Positions 45,391-57,235 of a DNA stretch of 64,000 bases are shown here, piece by piece; positions within the stretch are counted from its first letter, which is position 1; each line of letters opens with the position of its first letter. The translations under genes and the position numbers were made by a program. Source of the stretch: Erodium maritimum (taxonomy: Eukaryota > Streptophyta > Magnoliopsida > Geraniales > Geraniaceae). Below the pieces are notes generated by a model. It ran no database searches. It was given only the letters and a program-made list of their open reading frames with translations, and was not told the origin of the DNA. Where the stretch lies: NCBI GenBank assembly GCA_963921825.1, contig OY997591.1, positions 54,475,031-54,539,030 on the forward strand, read 5' to 3'.

Positions 45391-48267
45391 TGTAAAACCC
45401 AGTTGGTTAAAAAGGGTTTTAAAGTGCAAACCGGTACTTTGAGGGTTGTTTTTGTATCGAGTTTGTTTAAAAAAAACAAAAAAAGGGGGGGGGGGGGGGT
45501 TTCAGGCTTGGGCCTGATCGGACTCGGTTTTGGGCCGAGCCAGACCAGGCCCGTTACCCACGCGCACCAGGACCGGCCAAAGGCCCGTCTACCCCGAAAC
45601 CCTACCCTTAAAACCCCTCCCTCGCCGCTTCAGCCTCATTTCCGCGCACCACTCCCGAGGCGAGACCTCGTCTCCCTCTCCCGACGACCCCAAAACCCGC
45701 CGCCGCCGTTCCCACTCTCCTTCCCCGGCCACCGTCCTTTCTTCTTCTCCGACCTCGCACCCGCCGTCCTCTTCTTCTTCGCCGTCTTCTTCTACCCGTC
45801 GTACCAGAAACCCAGAAGCCCCACTCGCCCTCTTCCCCCTCGATTCGAGACCGCCGCCGGCGAGACGAACGCCACCGTGCCGATTCAGGCAAGGCTTCAA
45901 CGGTGAGTCGTCCCTCACCGCTCCGTCCCTTTTTCCCCTTCCTTCTCGCTTCGATTCGAAGAGCTTCGGGCTCTTTTGGGGTCAGCGAGGGTCGGGAGCG
46001 TCGTCGGAACTCTCCGAGCTCCAGATCTACGATTCGCGTCGCCGGCGAGCCTTTTGGCCGTCAGATCTGGCCGGGAAAGTTCCGACCTCGCCCCAACCAT
46101 CGTCCCCGTCGAGTCTCGAACCTCTGGCAACCCAACCGTCGCCGAGAACCCGCTGTCGAAACCCTGTCACCACCGCCGCCGGAGTCGCCGGAAACCTGAC
46201 CTCAGCCAACGTCACCGTCAGCTCAGACCAGACAAGGACGAGACCTTGGGCTCGGGCTCGGAGCTCAGCTGGGCCTTGGCCTGGACAGGGTTTGGGCTTT
46301 GGGCTCGAATCTGGCCTGGGCCATGGCCCGAACTGACTCTGATCTTCGGGTCCGGACTCGGGCCTAACTCCGAGACTGGATCGGATACGGACCGTTTGGG
46401 ACTAATTTGTTAATTAAATTTAAAATTGATTTAAAACGACACTTGAGACTAAGTCGGTTTTTATCATATTAAACGGTTTAATCCACGGAAATGAAAACCT
46501 GTTAATTTAAAGAACTGGGTAGTCAGGACCCGATCTGATTCTGGATCGTTTGTGTGTAAACCCAGATTCGTAGCTGGGACTCCGCCGAGGTGACGAGGCG
46601 AGCCGGACAGCTGTTGATAGGAGTATTTGTTCGTAGGAAGACCGCAAGGTAGGGAAAGCTTTAATTACTTATTTACCGCTTAGAATGCATGATCAGGATA
46701 ATAAAATCGGAAACGTCTTCATTTGCCTATAGGATGCGAATAACTAGATTAACCGTTTTTCAATTACTAATAATCGGATAAGTCTAGTATGCATGTTAGG
46801 ACGATGACAATTAGTGAAGTGTGCTTTCAATACTTGGGAAATTGATTGACTGGTAGAGAGACTGTGAAGAGCTCTCGGATTAGTTGTGTGTTAGGTTCGC
46901 ATGCTTGGTTGCTAATTGCTCGGTTAACCTAAGAGTCTAATGAAACTAGAGTAGCTCGTACGATTGAATGCTAAATAATTGTTCATTTGTTGATTGATTT
47001 GTTGAGTACCACTTGATTGATTGAGTATTTATGTTAATAAAATTGTTGATTGAACGGATGATCGAGTATGAATGGTTGTGCCACGGGGCACCATCAGGTG
47101 ATCGATGTACCGCTGGTTCGTGACAGGTAAGTATACGGTAAGTTTGGAGTGTTTTGGATGTCTTGATTATGATGGGAGTGTGATCTGTTGAGCGTTGACT
47201 GGTGACCCATTTATACTGGCTCTTATATTATTGAATGCATGCTCGTTTATTAGTTTGTCTGTTGGTTGCTTGGTTCGGTACTACACCGGGGGGGGGGGGG
47301 GGGGGGGGGTAATCCGGTGCCGTTGAGGTGGTTGGAGTTGGACAGTTACAATGAGTTATTGACCGCGTTTTAGAGTGTGAGAGTATTGGTTATGGGACCC
47401 TGCGGGGCGTTGATTATTGGGCCTGCGGGCAATTGGTTATGGGACCCTGCGGGGCATGGATCATTGAGCCTGCGGGCAACTGGACATTTTACCCTGCGGG
47501 GAAAGGATTACTTATAGTTTCATCCCGAGGAACTGTATCCCAGTGGGTGCACTACTTGGTCCCCTATGACATATGGTCCTTAGGTGGCAGTTCCGAACTA
47601 GTTCGGTGCCCCGGTGCATGTACCTCCTATGGACCGAGGGAAAATCTGATGTGATGTGGATACTCTGGTGGATCGGGTTATGGGAACCGAGGTGATCCCA
47701 GAATCTATTCATGGATCGGAGGCTTGAGAAAGCAAGTGATTGGCAAGATACTAATATTTCCCAGTTTATTATTATTCGTCCTTTAAATTATTCATTATGA
47801 ATTTATTTATATCACTGTTATTTGGATCCTTTTACGTTGTTGCAATTATTTCTTATTCTTATCACTTCCTTATATGTTCTCTCTTCCTGTCGTTCGGGTT
47901 ACATTTGTAGACAGTTCATCTTTAACTTAAGGGTTGAATCATTAAGGTTTTCCCTACTGAGCGTCAGCTCACCCCCTCTTGGTTTCTAACTGTTTTACAG
48001 GAGTACCGGATGTCTAGAGAGGCCGAGGCTAGGGAGCTTTGGGACTCTTCGGGTTACCATTAGAGTTGTGTTGGTTCCTTATGTTGGATATACTTTTTGA
48101 CTATTTATGATGAGCTGCGACTCACGTTGTTTTAACCTACCTACCGATTTGTCGTTTTGACGGAGTTTATCGAGATGTTGGAACCTTTACTTATCTTTTA
48201 TGATGCTTAATTATTTCAACTCAGGTCACGTCTCGAGTCCGGTCAACGCCGGATTTGGGGCGTGACA
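45391..48267 (+). repeat. Gypsy 3' LTR (LTR C)
   Basis: 2877 bp, same motif order as the 5' LTR: donor-like GT at 45903, 12-nt block then GT at 46649, G tract of 22 (47288-47309), hairpin at 47958-47971, acceptor-like AG at 47999-48000. A 15-G run at 45485-45499 replaces four G in the 5' LTR. Confidence 0.95.
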
Positions 48268-50009
48268 ATTCCGCTGCGGACTCAAGCCCAGTGCGTGTAA
48301 CGGTCCGCGACCCTTGATTGGGCTGATTTTGAAGCTCTTTTTTGGGCTTTAAATAGATAAGTTAGGTCATTATTGTTGGATATACGAGTTTGGCAACAAA
48401 ATTTGATAATTGTGAGAACTAGGTACTGAGACTTGGGGATAGACAAAGGCATGAGAGCTAGGATTGAAGGATTACTCTAATATTTCATCGAACACAATAG
48501 TATTTGTATCAACTTTACTCTGAAACAATGTTTATCTCTTATTCTACTTCTTTGTGTTCTATCTTCTTCTCCATGAGCTAAATATCTACAGATCTAGGAC
48601 TAAGGGAAGAAATATGATAGACTGGTTCAATGGGTTCGTGTTTACTTTGTGCAATATGGTTGTAGCTTAATGTTTGCATAATTTATACTTAATGCTTTGT
48701 GAATTTAATAACTTGGTACATGATTAAGTGTAAGCATTCAACAATGAAGAAATGAGAATTGCTAAAAAGACTAAGGATTATGCAACTCGGGTTTAAATCT
48801 AATCTCTAGTATAGTTAGGTTAACACGAGTGTGATAGCTATAGAATTACAAAGCTGAAAACTAGAGAAGTTCATCAATCTTAATGTTTTATATCATACTC
48901 TCCATCCTTTGGCTAGAGAAGTTCATGAAAGTTAATATTGCAACCAAAGGGCTTGGTCCATAATTACTCAAATATAATCAAATCTGCCAACGTGTTCAAC
49001 TAGAAGCGAAAATATTCTCAAAATGGATCTTATAATTCCTTAATCTACAAAAAAACTGGTTTAGAGTTTGACCTTGTGAGCAGAAACTGAAATTGAAAAT
49101 TGAAAGTACTCTCGAACTGTATGTTGTAGATTCTCAAAGTGTAAATCCAAGCATCAACATCATATTTTGACTAGGTCAATCTTAGTTCTCGAAATAGCTA
49201 GTGCATATTCGCAGCAATGACCATTATATTCTCTCAAAACGGGAGAGTATATTCTCAAACGCACAAATCTAATTTCTCAAGCCAGGTAGTGTATATTCTC
49301 AACCGGTCATTCAATTATCTCAAACTGGGCAGTGCATATTCTCGAATGCAAATATCTACCTTCAATATCGCATATTTGAGTAGTATATGTTAAAACATTT
49401 ACAAATCACACACAACTCAGGAGAAGAGTTATTTTCCAGATTTGAAAATGCTTGATTCAGTGGTACTGTTGTTGTACGTAGATCGAGTAGTTGCAACCAA
49501 AGTGTTCTTCATTTTTGCAGACCAAATTACTAATATCAAACTCAAAACCAAAAAAAAATGAACTCCAAAATCGATATTAATTGCATCAGAACCCTAAAAT
49601 GCATCAAAACATACCTCAATCATTAAGAATGCACTTCAATCACAGACGAGAGTACAAATGGCGGAAATGGAAGCTTTGCTTAGACCTCCTTAAGCTTCAG
49701 GCGAGAGAGTTGAGCAATGGAAGAATCAGTTCGCATGAAATGTGTGTACGATTCAAAATCGAATTCAACAAAAAAAATTGGGGGAGCACGAATAGTTGAT
49801 GCGCGGGGACAAGGTGAAATGTCGTTTTTACCCTCCAAACATCATAACTTACCAAAACCCATCACCATGCACCGTAATTTACTAGGCTTTCCATTAATGA
49901 CGCGTCTCAATCTCAGCCATTCCGCGTCATCCATCCGAAGGCCATAGTGAGTTCGCGGGTTCACATTGTAGCAGATGCTTCACACTTGATTTATTCCTTA
50001 TATATATAT
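48268..50009. other. Flank of the Gypsy element, possible older retroelement DNA
   Basis: Continues the sequence interrupted at 36824. No domain-bearing frame was found. Contents include a TGGGCTTTAAATAGATA promoter-like patch near 48335-48360, long AT-rich stretches and the short tandem repeat at 49180-49345. Confidence 0.35.
49180..49345. repeat. Four ~44-bp degenerate tandem units
   Basis: The core (C/T)AGTG(C/T)ATATTCTC recurs at about 49199, 49244, 49288 and 49331. The spacing is 43-45 bp and the adjoining TCTCAAAC/GGG text also repeats. Confidence 0.6.
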
Positions 50010-51076
50010 GTACTATTTACAATAAAAATCGCTCTTATTGTGCAAAATACAGACTTATAATAAGGCAACATGTGTCCTCTTCGAGTGCACATAGTGTTGG
50101 TACCGCTCATTCGTAGTACTGGTACCGAACATGCACCGCGCTAGCACCTTACACACAAAAGAGCTGGTACATTAGACACACAAGTGCTAGTACATTACAT
50201 ACATAAATGCTTGTTTTATGTTTATTAATTCAGAAAAAAAAAATGATTTACAATCAAAGCCTCATGTGTTTATACAGCGAAACTAAACCCCACCGTCCTA
50301 ATACAATAAGGACACTAATGCAAAAGTCCTAAAACAAATAAATAAAATCTAAAAACCCCAAATCAAAGAGGAAATAAACACTCAGACTCGAAAAGTACGA
50401 ATTTAACCCCCCAAATGACCTCGGATGGCCGAAAAACATCGCAATCATGGAAAAGCGATGATTCTTGCACGGGAGTCCGTTTCCACCAAATGAATGCTGG
50501 GGTTTTGTCGAATTCTAACACTGACTCCTTTTCGGGTTCTCTAATGGTCGTATCAATTCGTGTACTATACGGACTGCATCACCTACACAAGTGCTTGTAC
50601 CTTACATACACATGTGCTGGTACTTCATATACACTGCTACTAGTACCACACATATAGGGTTGTTGTGGTGCCACGTACCAGCACTTTGCATGAGAGAAAA
50701 AGGACACGTGTCGACATTGTATGGAGGGTGTCAGCACTTTGCATGGGGGGTAGTGCTGATACATTACATGTACAAGTGTTGGTACTATATATACACGGGT
50801 GCTGGCACCACATGTACCAGCACTTGCGCATTGGTACCAACACTTTGTATGCGCGAAAAAAAGACACGTGTCAGCATTTGTAGGAACGGGTACCAGTGCT
50901 ATGCATGGAGAGTATCAGAGTGCGTGCGCGCGTGACCAGGAGTTGTGTGCGCGTGAACAAGAGTTGTGCGCGCGTGAACAAAAGATGTTCGCACACGCAC
51001 GAAAATAACACTTATCGCCTTCCAATGAGTCCGAACTTTGTACAATAAAAACGGATTCACATTTGACACCGGTGAA
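50010..51076. mobile_element. Unclassified long-TIR element X, non-autonomous
   Basis: The two ends (about 50011-50110 and, inverted, 50990-51075) align by eye. Shared blocks are ATTTACAATAAAAATC (left) against ATGTGAATCCGTTTT (right), TTATTGT(G/A)CAAA, and (A/G)GACT with a following AAGGC. Both ends abut TATATATA. The interior is packed with the motif GTGCTGGTAC in both orientations (about a dozen variants) and with ACACGTGTC at about 50702 and 50868. A stretch at about 50215-50580 lacks the motif and looks like a separate insertion of unknown origin. No protein. Long TIRs suggest a Mutator-like or foldback type. Confidence 0.6.
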
Positions 51077-51266
51077 TATATATAGGATTGGTATCAGGTA
51101 CAAACATGCCCTTATTGTGCAAACTGCGAACGCACGAGAGTCATAGGATCCGCCCAAAGTGACGTCAGTAGAGCGCCCCTGATGCTGACATGTGGGCGCG
51201 CGCTGCTGGCGCTGACACGTGGGTGCGTGCGCACAACACTAATATTTTACATAGCACAGTGCTGAT

Positions 51267-54200
51267 TGTCACGCCCCAATTTCAGTAAACCGAACTCGGG
51301 ACGCGAACGTTTTGAAACAATAAACCATTTGAAAACCTTTTCCATAAATCACTTTAAAATCACCCTTTGTTCATCAAAATAATATTTACAACTCAAAATA
51401 AGTCCCAACAAGTGGACAAAACAAGGTATCCGTCACTAGACTCAAAAGTAAAACCCAGAATCCCGCTCCTAGCTCTTCAAGCTTCAGAAGCTCACCTAGT
51501 CCAACCTGCGACCGGTACCTGTAGGAAAAGCAGCTAGGGGTGAGCGTTCGCTCACCACCACGGATAACAGACTAACTAGGGCATAATTAGCAGACAATGT
51601 CGGTAACACCAACAACCAACTCAACCCCCGGGGATCACTATCCCCAAACTCAAGTAACCCGACCGACACCCATACACTGATACTTTCCTCAGCCGACTCA
51701 ACACTCGGACACGTAAGGTAGACCCGACACAACGATCGACGACCTCCTCCAAAGACACGATAGACCACCACACAACACCCAAGATCACAAAGAATCGCAC
51801 ACCAAACAAGATCACAAAGGATCACACTCCTGTCAGCTGCTCAGTGCCGGTTGCTAACCGGCTGGGCTCGAGCCTGCCCCACGCGCTTTGCCGATCCCTG
51901 TCAGGCTCTAGGCGGTCGACCTGTTGGCGATATATACAACGCTGCTTTTCCGATAGCTAGTCGGAAGGGGAGCTGCCCTCTCATCGCCTAAAAACGCTCA
52001 CAACCTCCCGAGACTCGAACTCGGTCAGGCTAGCCAAAGAACGCTCGCAACTTCCCGAGACTCGAACTCGGTCAAGCCAGCCAAAGAACGCTCGCAACCT
52101 CCCGAGACTCGAACTCGGTCAGGCCAGCCAAAGAACACTCGTAACTTACCGATCCCTGTCAGGTAAGCCAGCCAAATTCCACACCACTTCCCGACACGAA
52201 GTCGGGTCACTAACCTCGGGCAAACACAATCACAATCACAATCACAAGCAAGGTTCAACAAACAGCAACAAGACCGGTTCAACACTCCACATGCACTCAT
52301 GGTCACCCAAGACACACCAACCATAACTCACGGGCTCAACAACCCCACGGGCACTCACGGCCTCCCAAGACACACCAACAGTAACTCACGGGCTCAACAA
52401 CCCCACTGGCACTCATGGCCACCCAAGACACACCAACAGTAACTCACGGGCTCAACAACCCCACAGGCACTCATGGCCACCCAAGACACACCAACAGCAA
52501 CTCACGGGCTCAACAACCCCACGGGTACTCACGGCCTCTCAAGACACACCAACAGTAAAGACACGGGTTCAAAAACCCCACAGGCACTCACGGCCTCCCA
52601 AGACACACCAACAGTAAAGACACGGGTTCAACAACCCCACGGGCACTCATGGCCACCCAAGACAGCAACAGTAAAACAATGGCTCTCATGGCCACCCAAG
52701 ACACAACAGTAAAGTACGAGCTCTCATGGCCACCCAAGACACCAACAGTAAAACACGGGTTCTCACGGCCACCCAAGACATAACAGTAAAGTACGGGCTC
52801 TCATGGCCACCCAAGACACCAATAGTAAAACACGGGCTCTCATGGCCACCGAAGACATAACAGTAAAGTACGGGCTCTCATGGCCACCCAAGACACCAAT
52901 AGTAAAACACGGGCTCTCATGGCCACCCAAGACACAAAATACACAATCAACCTCCGGCATAACCAATGCCTCCAACAGTCCTAATATCAACAGTTTCACA
53001 ATCAACCTCCGGGCATGGTCATATGCCTCCAGTACTCCTAATCTCGATAAGTTCTCTGCTCCTACGACACTACTAAGTGTCACATGCATTTCCAATCTTT
53101 GATAACCTACTTAACCCACGACACCCCAAGTGTCACATGCATTTCTAATATTCGATGACCTACTTAACCCACGACACCCAAGTGTCACATGCAATTCTAC
53201 TGTTAACTTTCCCTAGTCAGGGCCGAGATCTGGCTACTTTTCCCTACCTCGTATAAGTTCTCCAAAAGCTAACCAACAAGCTCCGGCGTGATCTCAGTCA
53301 CTCGCCTAGCTTTCCTTTCCCTCGGTCTGCAGCACGATCTAAAAGAACACAATTTCAAACGTTTTTAAGCTTGCAGGCATAATGCTGAATTTTAATAAAC
53401 CTGACGCCCAAAAGTAACCCCGACAAGGTCGATCACTCCCAAACTCCCCAATTACTCGACATTGTCGATATTGGACCCGGAAAGGCCCGATTCGCCCGAC
53501 GTGGCGAATCTGCCCGGGTTTTCGAAACGCCCTTCCGGGGCTCCGAAAATTCCCGTTTTCGTTTCTACGGTCTTAGAATAATTCAAGGGTTCCTAGGCAC
53601 TCGACGGAATCGAATTCCGACTTCCGAGTCATTTAATTAACGTTTAAAGTTTCTAAACCCGTCAATTACAACTTTTACAATTTAATTCCAAATTTCGATC
53701 CGGTTGTAGATTAATTACTTAGGGAACGTTCTAAACCACCCGAACACGAAAACCCGATACCCGAGCATGTGGGCCCACACGGCCACAATAGGAAAATTTT
53801 CTTTTCGCCCCAAAACGTTCCTAACGAACCCCAAACCTCAACCATTCATCTTTAAACCAATCTTAAACAAAACTCAACCTTAATCAAACCGTTTAAACTC
53901 AAACCCTAAATTTCAAACATACTAAAACGAAAATCGGTTAGATGCTCACCGTAGAGAATGTCGATGGGAACTCGGTTCTTCTATCTCTGAGACGATCCAA
54001 CGGTTTGATGAACGAGAATCACCAAAACCCTAAACACCTCTTCTCTTTTTCTCCCCTTTTCTCTCTTCCTTCTAACTCCTTTCTCTCTCTAAAATATCTC
54101 TTTTTTTCTCTTTTGAAATGCTTGGCCGAGACTTAATTTGTAGTCTTCTTTTTGTTTTGTTTTAAAAACCAAACTAACACTTAATTACAAACTACCCCTC

Positions 54201-54685
54201 ACATGTCTCATCTTTTGTTTTGTTCAATAAACCTAACACCACCACATATTTGACAAGTGTCAAGTGGGTCCCACACCTTTTTGGGAAAATATCTTCTAGA
54301 TATTTCCAATCAGATTCGCGAAATTCGGACGTTTCGGGCCCCAACGGGCACTTTTTCCAAGAAATTACGAAACTTAACGGGCTACAAGGAAATGGATCAA
54401 CTAAGACCGCTGCGATGACGACTAAGCTTTTTGGATCCAAAACGGTCCTCGAATGGACCAAAACGTCGCTTGGTTGACTTTTCCAGCGAAAAGTCAACAT
54501 TTCCCAAATTGATCAGAAAGTTGCCCTGAGTTCCCCGGAACTTACTTTGGTCGATAACGGGGTCAACTTATGTCCGGTATGACCCTCGGAGTCAATTTTA
54601 GGTTTAAATAAGTGTCTGCTGGAAAATTTTAAATGTTCCTGTTTTTCGCATGTTTGACTGGCGTTGACCGGGAGTGGTTATTACA
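51267..54685 (-). mobile_element. Solo LTR D (Gypsy type)
   Basis: Minus strand, TGTAATAACC (54685) to GGGGCGTGACA (51267), 3419 bp. Flanks CTGAT and CAGAT are the target duplication with one mismatch. Parts on the minus strand: teloboxes (54025-54033 and 53901-53909), donor-like CTACG|GTGAG with GT at 53949, a GAG|GTAGGGA block with GT at 53247, tandem repeats (52320-52960), hairpin GTGAGCG-AA-CGCTCAC (51540-51555), and acceptor-like CCTACAG|G (AG at 51520-51519). No internal region. Confidence 0.88.
52320..52960. repeat. Tandem repeat array in LTR D
   Basis: About five ~58-bp units (AACAACCCCACGGGCACTCA...CCCAAGACACACCAACAGTAA) are followed by shorter ~40-bp derivatives (CACGGGCTCTCATGGCC, then ACCCAAGACACCAA). 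The array gives many spurious frames. Related units occur in LTR E at 58090-58450. Confidence 0.8.
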
Positions 54686-54933
54686 CAGATAGTTTAGTAC
54701 AAAAAGTGCTGATAGTTTACATTTGTACTAAACTATCAGCACCGTGCTATGTAAACTACCAGCACTCGCGCTGCGCATGTGGTCAACATGCGCTACTGTG
54801 CGGGCAAAGCGCACGCGAAGTGGCCACGTGTCAGCATCATGCGTGCTCTACTGACGTCACTTTGACCGCATCCTGTGGCACTCGTGCGTTTGTAGTTTGC
54901 ACAATAAGAGGCGTCTGTACTGAATAGCTACCC

Positions 54934-55849
54934 TATATATATAATCAATTCATTTGACAGTTGAAAGTGGTGTTTGACACTCATTACATATATACAGGAA
55001 CTAGTCTCAGGTTTCAGATTATAATTTAAAACCCTACATTAAAGTCGGTGTATCAATGCTCTGCACCCATAGAATATATTTACTTGTCATCATAGATTCA
55101 GAATGAGTGTAATAATTGAAAAAACTAAACAAATAAAATAGAATCTATTTTAACTAGAGCGTTTCCAAACAACACTTTAGCCCTATAAAAAAACTATAAT
55201 GAGCGTAACGAGAGTGTCACGAATATTAATTGGTAATTTCTTTCCTCTGATACAATAAGGGATATACTTTCCCATATGGGATGATTAGGGCACCCTGGGC
55301 GATGTCATTTTTTGAACTTTTAAATATATACATTGTTTAGCGAAAGGTGCAATTCTCATCCCTAAAAAACGATTACATAATCATGCATAGGGGAACAGGC
55401 TCCCCGACCATCAGGTCAGTGTTCACGAACAATGGTTCACTGATCTTGTTAATATCAGAACCGCCACAGACGGTATTTATATGCCTCGAGGGCAAGTGAA
55501 GAAAGCGATGGGAAGGAACGGGATACCGGAGATCCTGAGGGACGTCGACAGTAATGGTGATGGTGGGAGGTAAAGCATCATCCGGGGACCCCTCCTTAGA
55601 TCATCCACATCTAGGGAAGCGTGGTGGCGAGGCCGGGGTGGGAGCAGAAGGGAAATGGGGTTCGGGTTCGGGGTTTGCTCGGTGTGGGGATGGGGGCATG
55701 AGGGGCACGGGGCAGGAGGGCATGGGCTCGGGTTCGGGGGGCTGAGGCGCGGGGCCAAAATCATCCCCGCAGCTTCGCGCCTCTCTCCCTCTCTGCTGCC
55801 CAGTGGCAGCTTGTCACGTGTCTAGGCCGGAAAAAAAATGACCGTTGCT
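54934..55849. other. Intergenic DNA, AT-rich then GC-rich
   Basis: 54934-55480 is AT-rich and featureless. 55480-55760 is GC-rich and reads on the minus strand as a Pro/Ser/His-rich 95-residue frame, with no family recognised. The 5' end of the following Harbinger element may lie within it, but no terminal repeat was identified. Confidence 0.35.
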
Positions 55850-56036
55850 GTAGCAACAAATTGAAACGGCTATTTTTTTAATACAAAAAAAAATAAACAC
55901 ATCATTCCCCCCCCCCCCCCCCCCCACTATAAATACCCCTCACCAGTTTCATCAAATCAATAACGCCATTTCTCAAATTTTTCTCTACATTTCATCTCCA
56001 ATTCTCTACATTTCATCTCCAATTGTCGTCAAAAAA

Positions 56037-56431
56037 ATGTCCGACGACGAACGTCAAATGAGGGAGGAGCTGGAAGCCGAACGTCAAATGAGGGAGGAGA
56101 TGGAAGCCGAACGCCGCAAGGTCGAAGACGAATTTAGTGCTTGGGAGAGAGGAATCCGGCGTAAAACCGAGAGAATGATATAGAGAGAAATGCCACAATT
56201 CGAGAGATTGAGGCAACGGATTGAAAGAGGAGAAGGTTCCCGGACAAAGATTAACAGAAAACGTTCCCAAGGCCACGACGACCTGATGAGGGATTATTTT
56301 TTCGAGAGCCCGATGTATGGCTCTGAATTGTTTAGGCGACGTTTTCGTATGTCCAAACCATTATTTTTACGGGTTATGGAAGTGGTTGCGTCTCACAACA
56401 ACTACTTTGTTCAGAGCCGTGACGCTGCACA
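56037..56431 (+). pseudogene. Harbinger transposase, N-terminal part
   Basis: The frame starts at ATG 56037. It opens with a charged helical region in which a ten-residue unit is repeated (ERQMREELEA, then ERQMREEMEA), followed by RRKVEDEFSAWERG. A TAG at codon 48 (56178-56180) interrupts it. It continues HDDLMRDYFFESPMYG, then ELFRRRFRMSKPLFLRVMEVV, the helix-turn-helix block shared with the copies at 8.3 and 35.1 kb. It ends at SRDAA, where LTR F sequence begins. No catalytic residues remain. Confidence 0.78.
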
Positions 56432-56880
56432 ACAGTTGTATCATTCTACATAGTATGAAATAAAATAAAGTTTCCAAATGATATAAATCCTTCAAAATGT
56501 AAAGAGTCACAGCTCAAACGGTAAAACACAATATCCAACATAAAAGAGTACACGTCTCTAAAACTAGTTAAACCCTCAAGCTCCCAAGCTCCGAGAGTTC
56601 GGCTAATACTGCTCCCATTCAACACCTGAAATACCACAAAGACAGGAGGGGTGAGCTTACGCTCAGTAGGGAAAATGCATAACCAGGTCACCCTTTTAGT
56701 TTAATAAACAGGAGTTCACAAGTTCATTCAAATCTTAATAAAACGAGAAACCAAACGGATGATGAAATACGGAGGCAAACCGAATGTTTAACAATGTCAA
56801 AGAGTCAATAATGATCGTAGAAAAATAAGAGAATCAATGCATTTCTTAAATACTCAATAGAAGATCGAACGTTCAAGTAA

Positions 56881-57235
56881 TGCCGTGGGACATGAAGTCG
56901 CCACCCTCCGATCCACAATACTCGTTGTGTCATGTCGGATTTTCCCTCGGTCTAGAGGAGACGCATAACGTCGCAAAGACGTATAACGTCGAGAATGCCG
57001 GAAACATCCCTAGGAGGACGCATATCATCGGGATTCTCGGAAACGTCTCCAAAGGACCATATGTCATCGGGACAAGTAAAATAATGTCGTGGGACATGTA
57101 GTCGCCATCCTCCGATTCACAATACTCTCTGTGTCATATCGGATTTTCCCTCGCTCCAGAGGAGACGCATAACGTCGCAAAGACGTATAACATCGAGAAT
57201 GCCGGAAACATCCCTAGGAGGACGCAAATCATCGG
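56881..57235. repeat. ~204-bp direct repeat in LTR F
   Basis: TG(C/T)CGTGGGACATG(A/T)AGTCGCC begins at 56881 and again at about 57085. The text that follows (AGACGCATAACGTCGCAAAG, then GGAAACATCCCTAGGAGGAC) is repeated too. The second unit is broken off by LTR E and resumes at 59401. Confidence 0.8.

Larger units (their letters stand above)
36825..48267 (+). mobile_element. Ty3/Gypsy chromovirus, Tekay/Del type, nearly whole and young
   Basis: The element is 11,443 bp with 2.9-kb LTRs, an initiator-Met primer site, gag with two zinc knuckles, pol in the order protease-RT-RNase H-integrase, and a chromodomain-like C-terminus. Flanking 5-mers ACTCC (36820-36824) and ATTCC (48268-48272) are the target duplication with one mismatch. 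The LTRs differ by about a dozen substitutions in ~2.85 kb plus tract-length changes (about 0.5%). Insertion within the last few hundred thousand years is therefore likely. It looks almost whole, with about two breaks in the coding region. Confidence 0.95.
51085..54933. mobile_element. Unclassified long-TIR element Y, split by a solo LTR
   Basis: The arms 51085-51266 and 54686-54933 are clear inverted copies. The terminal parts read GGATTGGTATCAGGTACAAA and, from the right, GGGTAGCTATTCAGTACAGA. Both arms then carry CTTATTGTGCAAACT, AACGCACGAG, AAAGTGACGTCAGTAGAGC and GATGCTGACA. Y shares TTATTGTGCAAA and the GTGCTG motif with its neighbour X and also abuts TATATATA on both sides. Without the inserted LTR it would be about 430 bp. 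No coding capacity. Confidence 0.72.

Noticed and set aside
52473-53102. Open frames of repeated short peptides on both strands in LTR D, at first sight repeat-protein or CRISPR-like
   Set aside because: They arise from a ~58-bp tandem repeat without unique spacers, inside an LTR.
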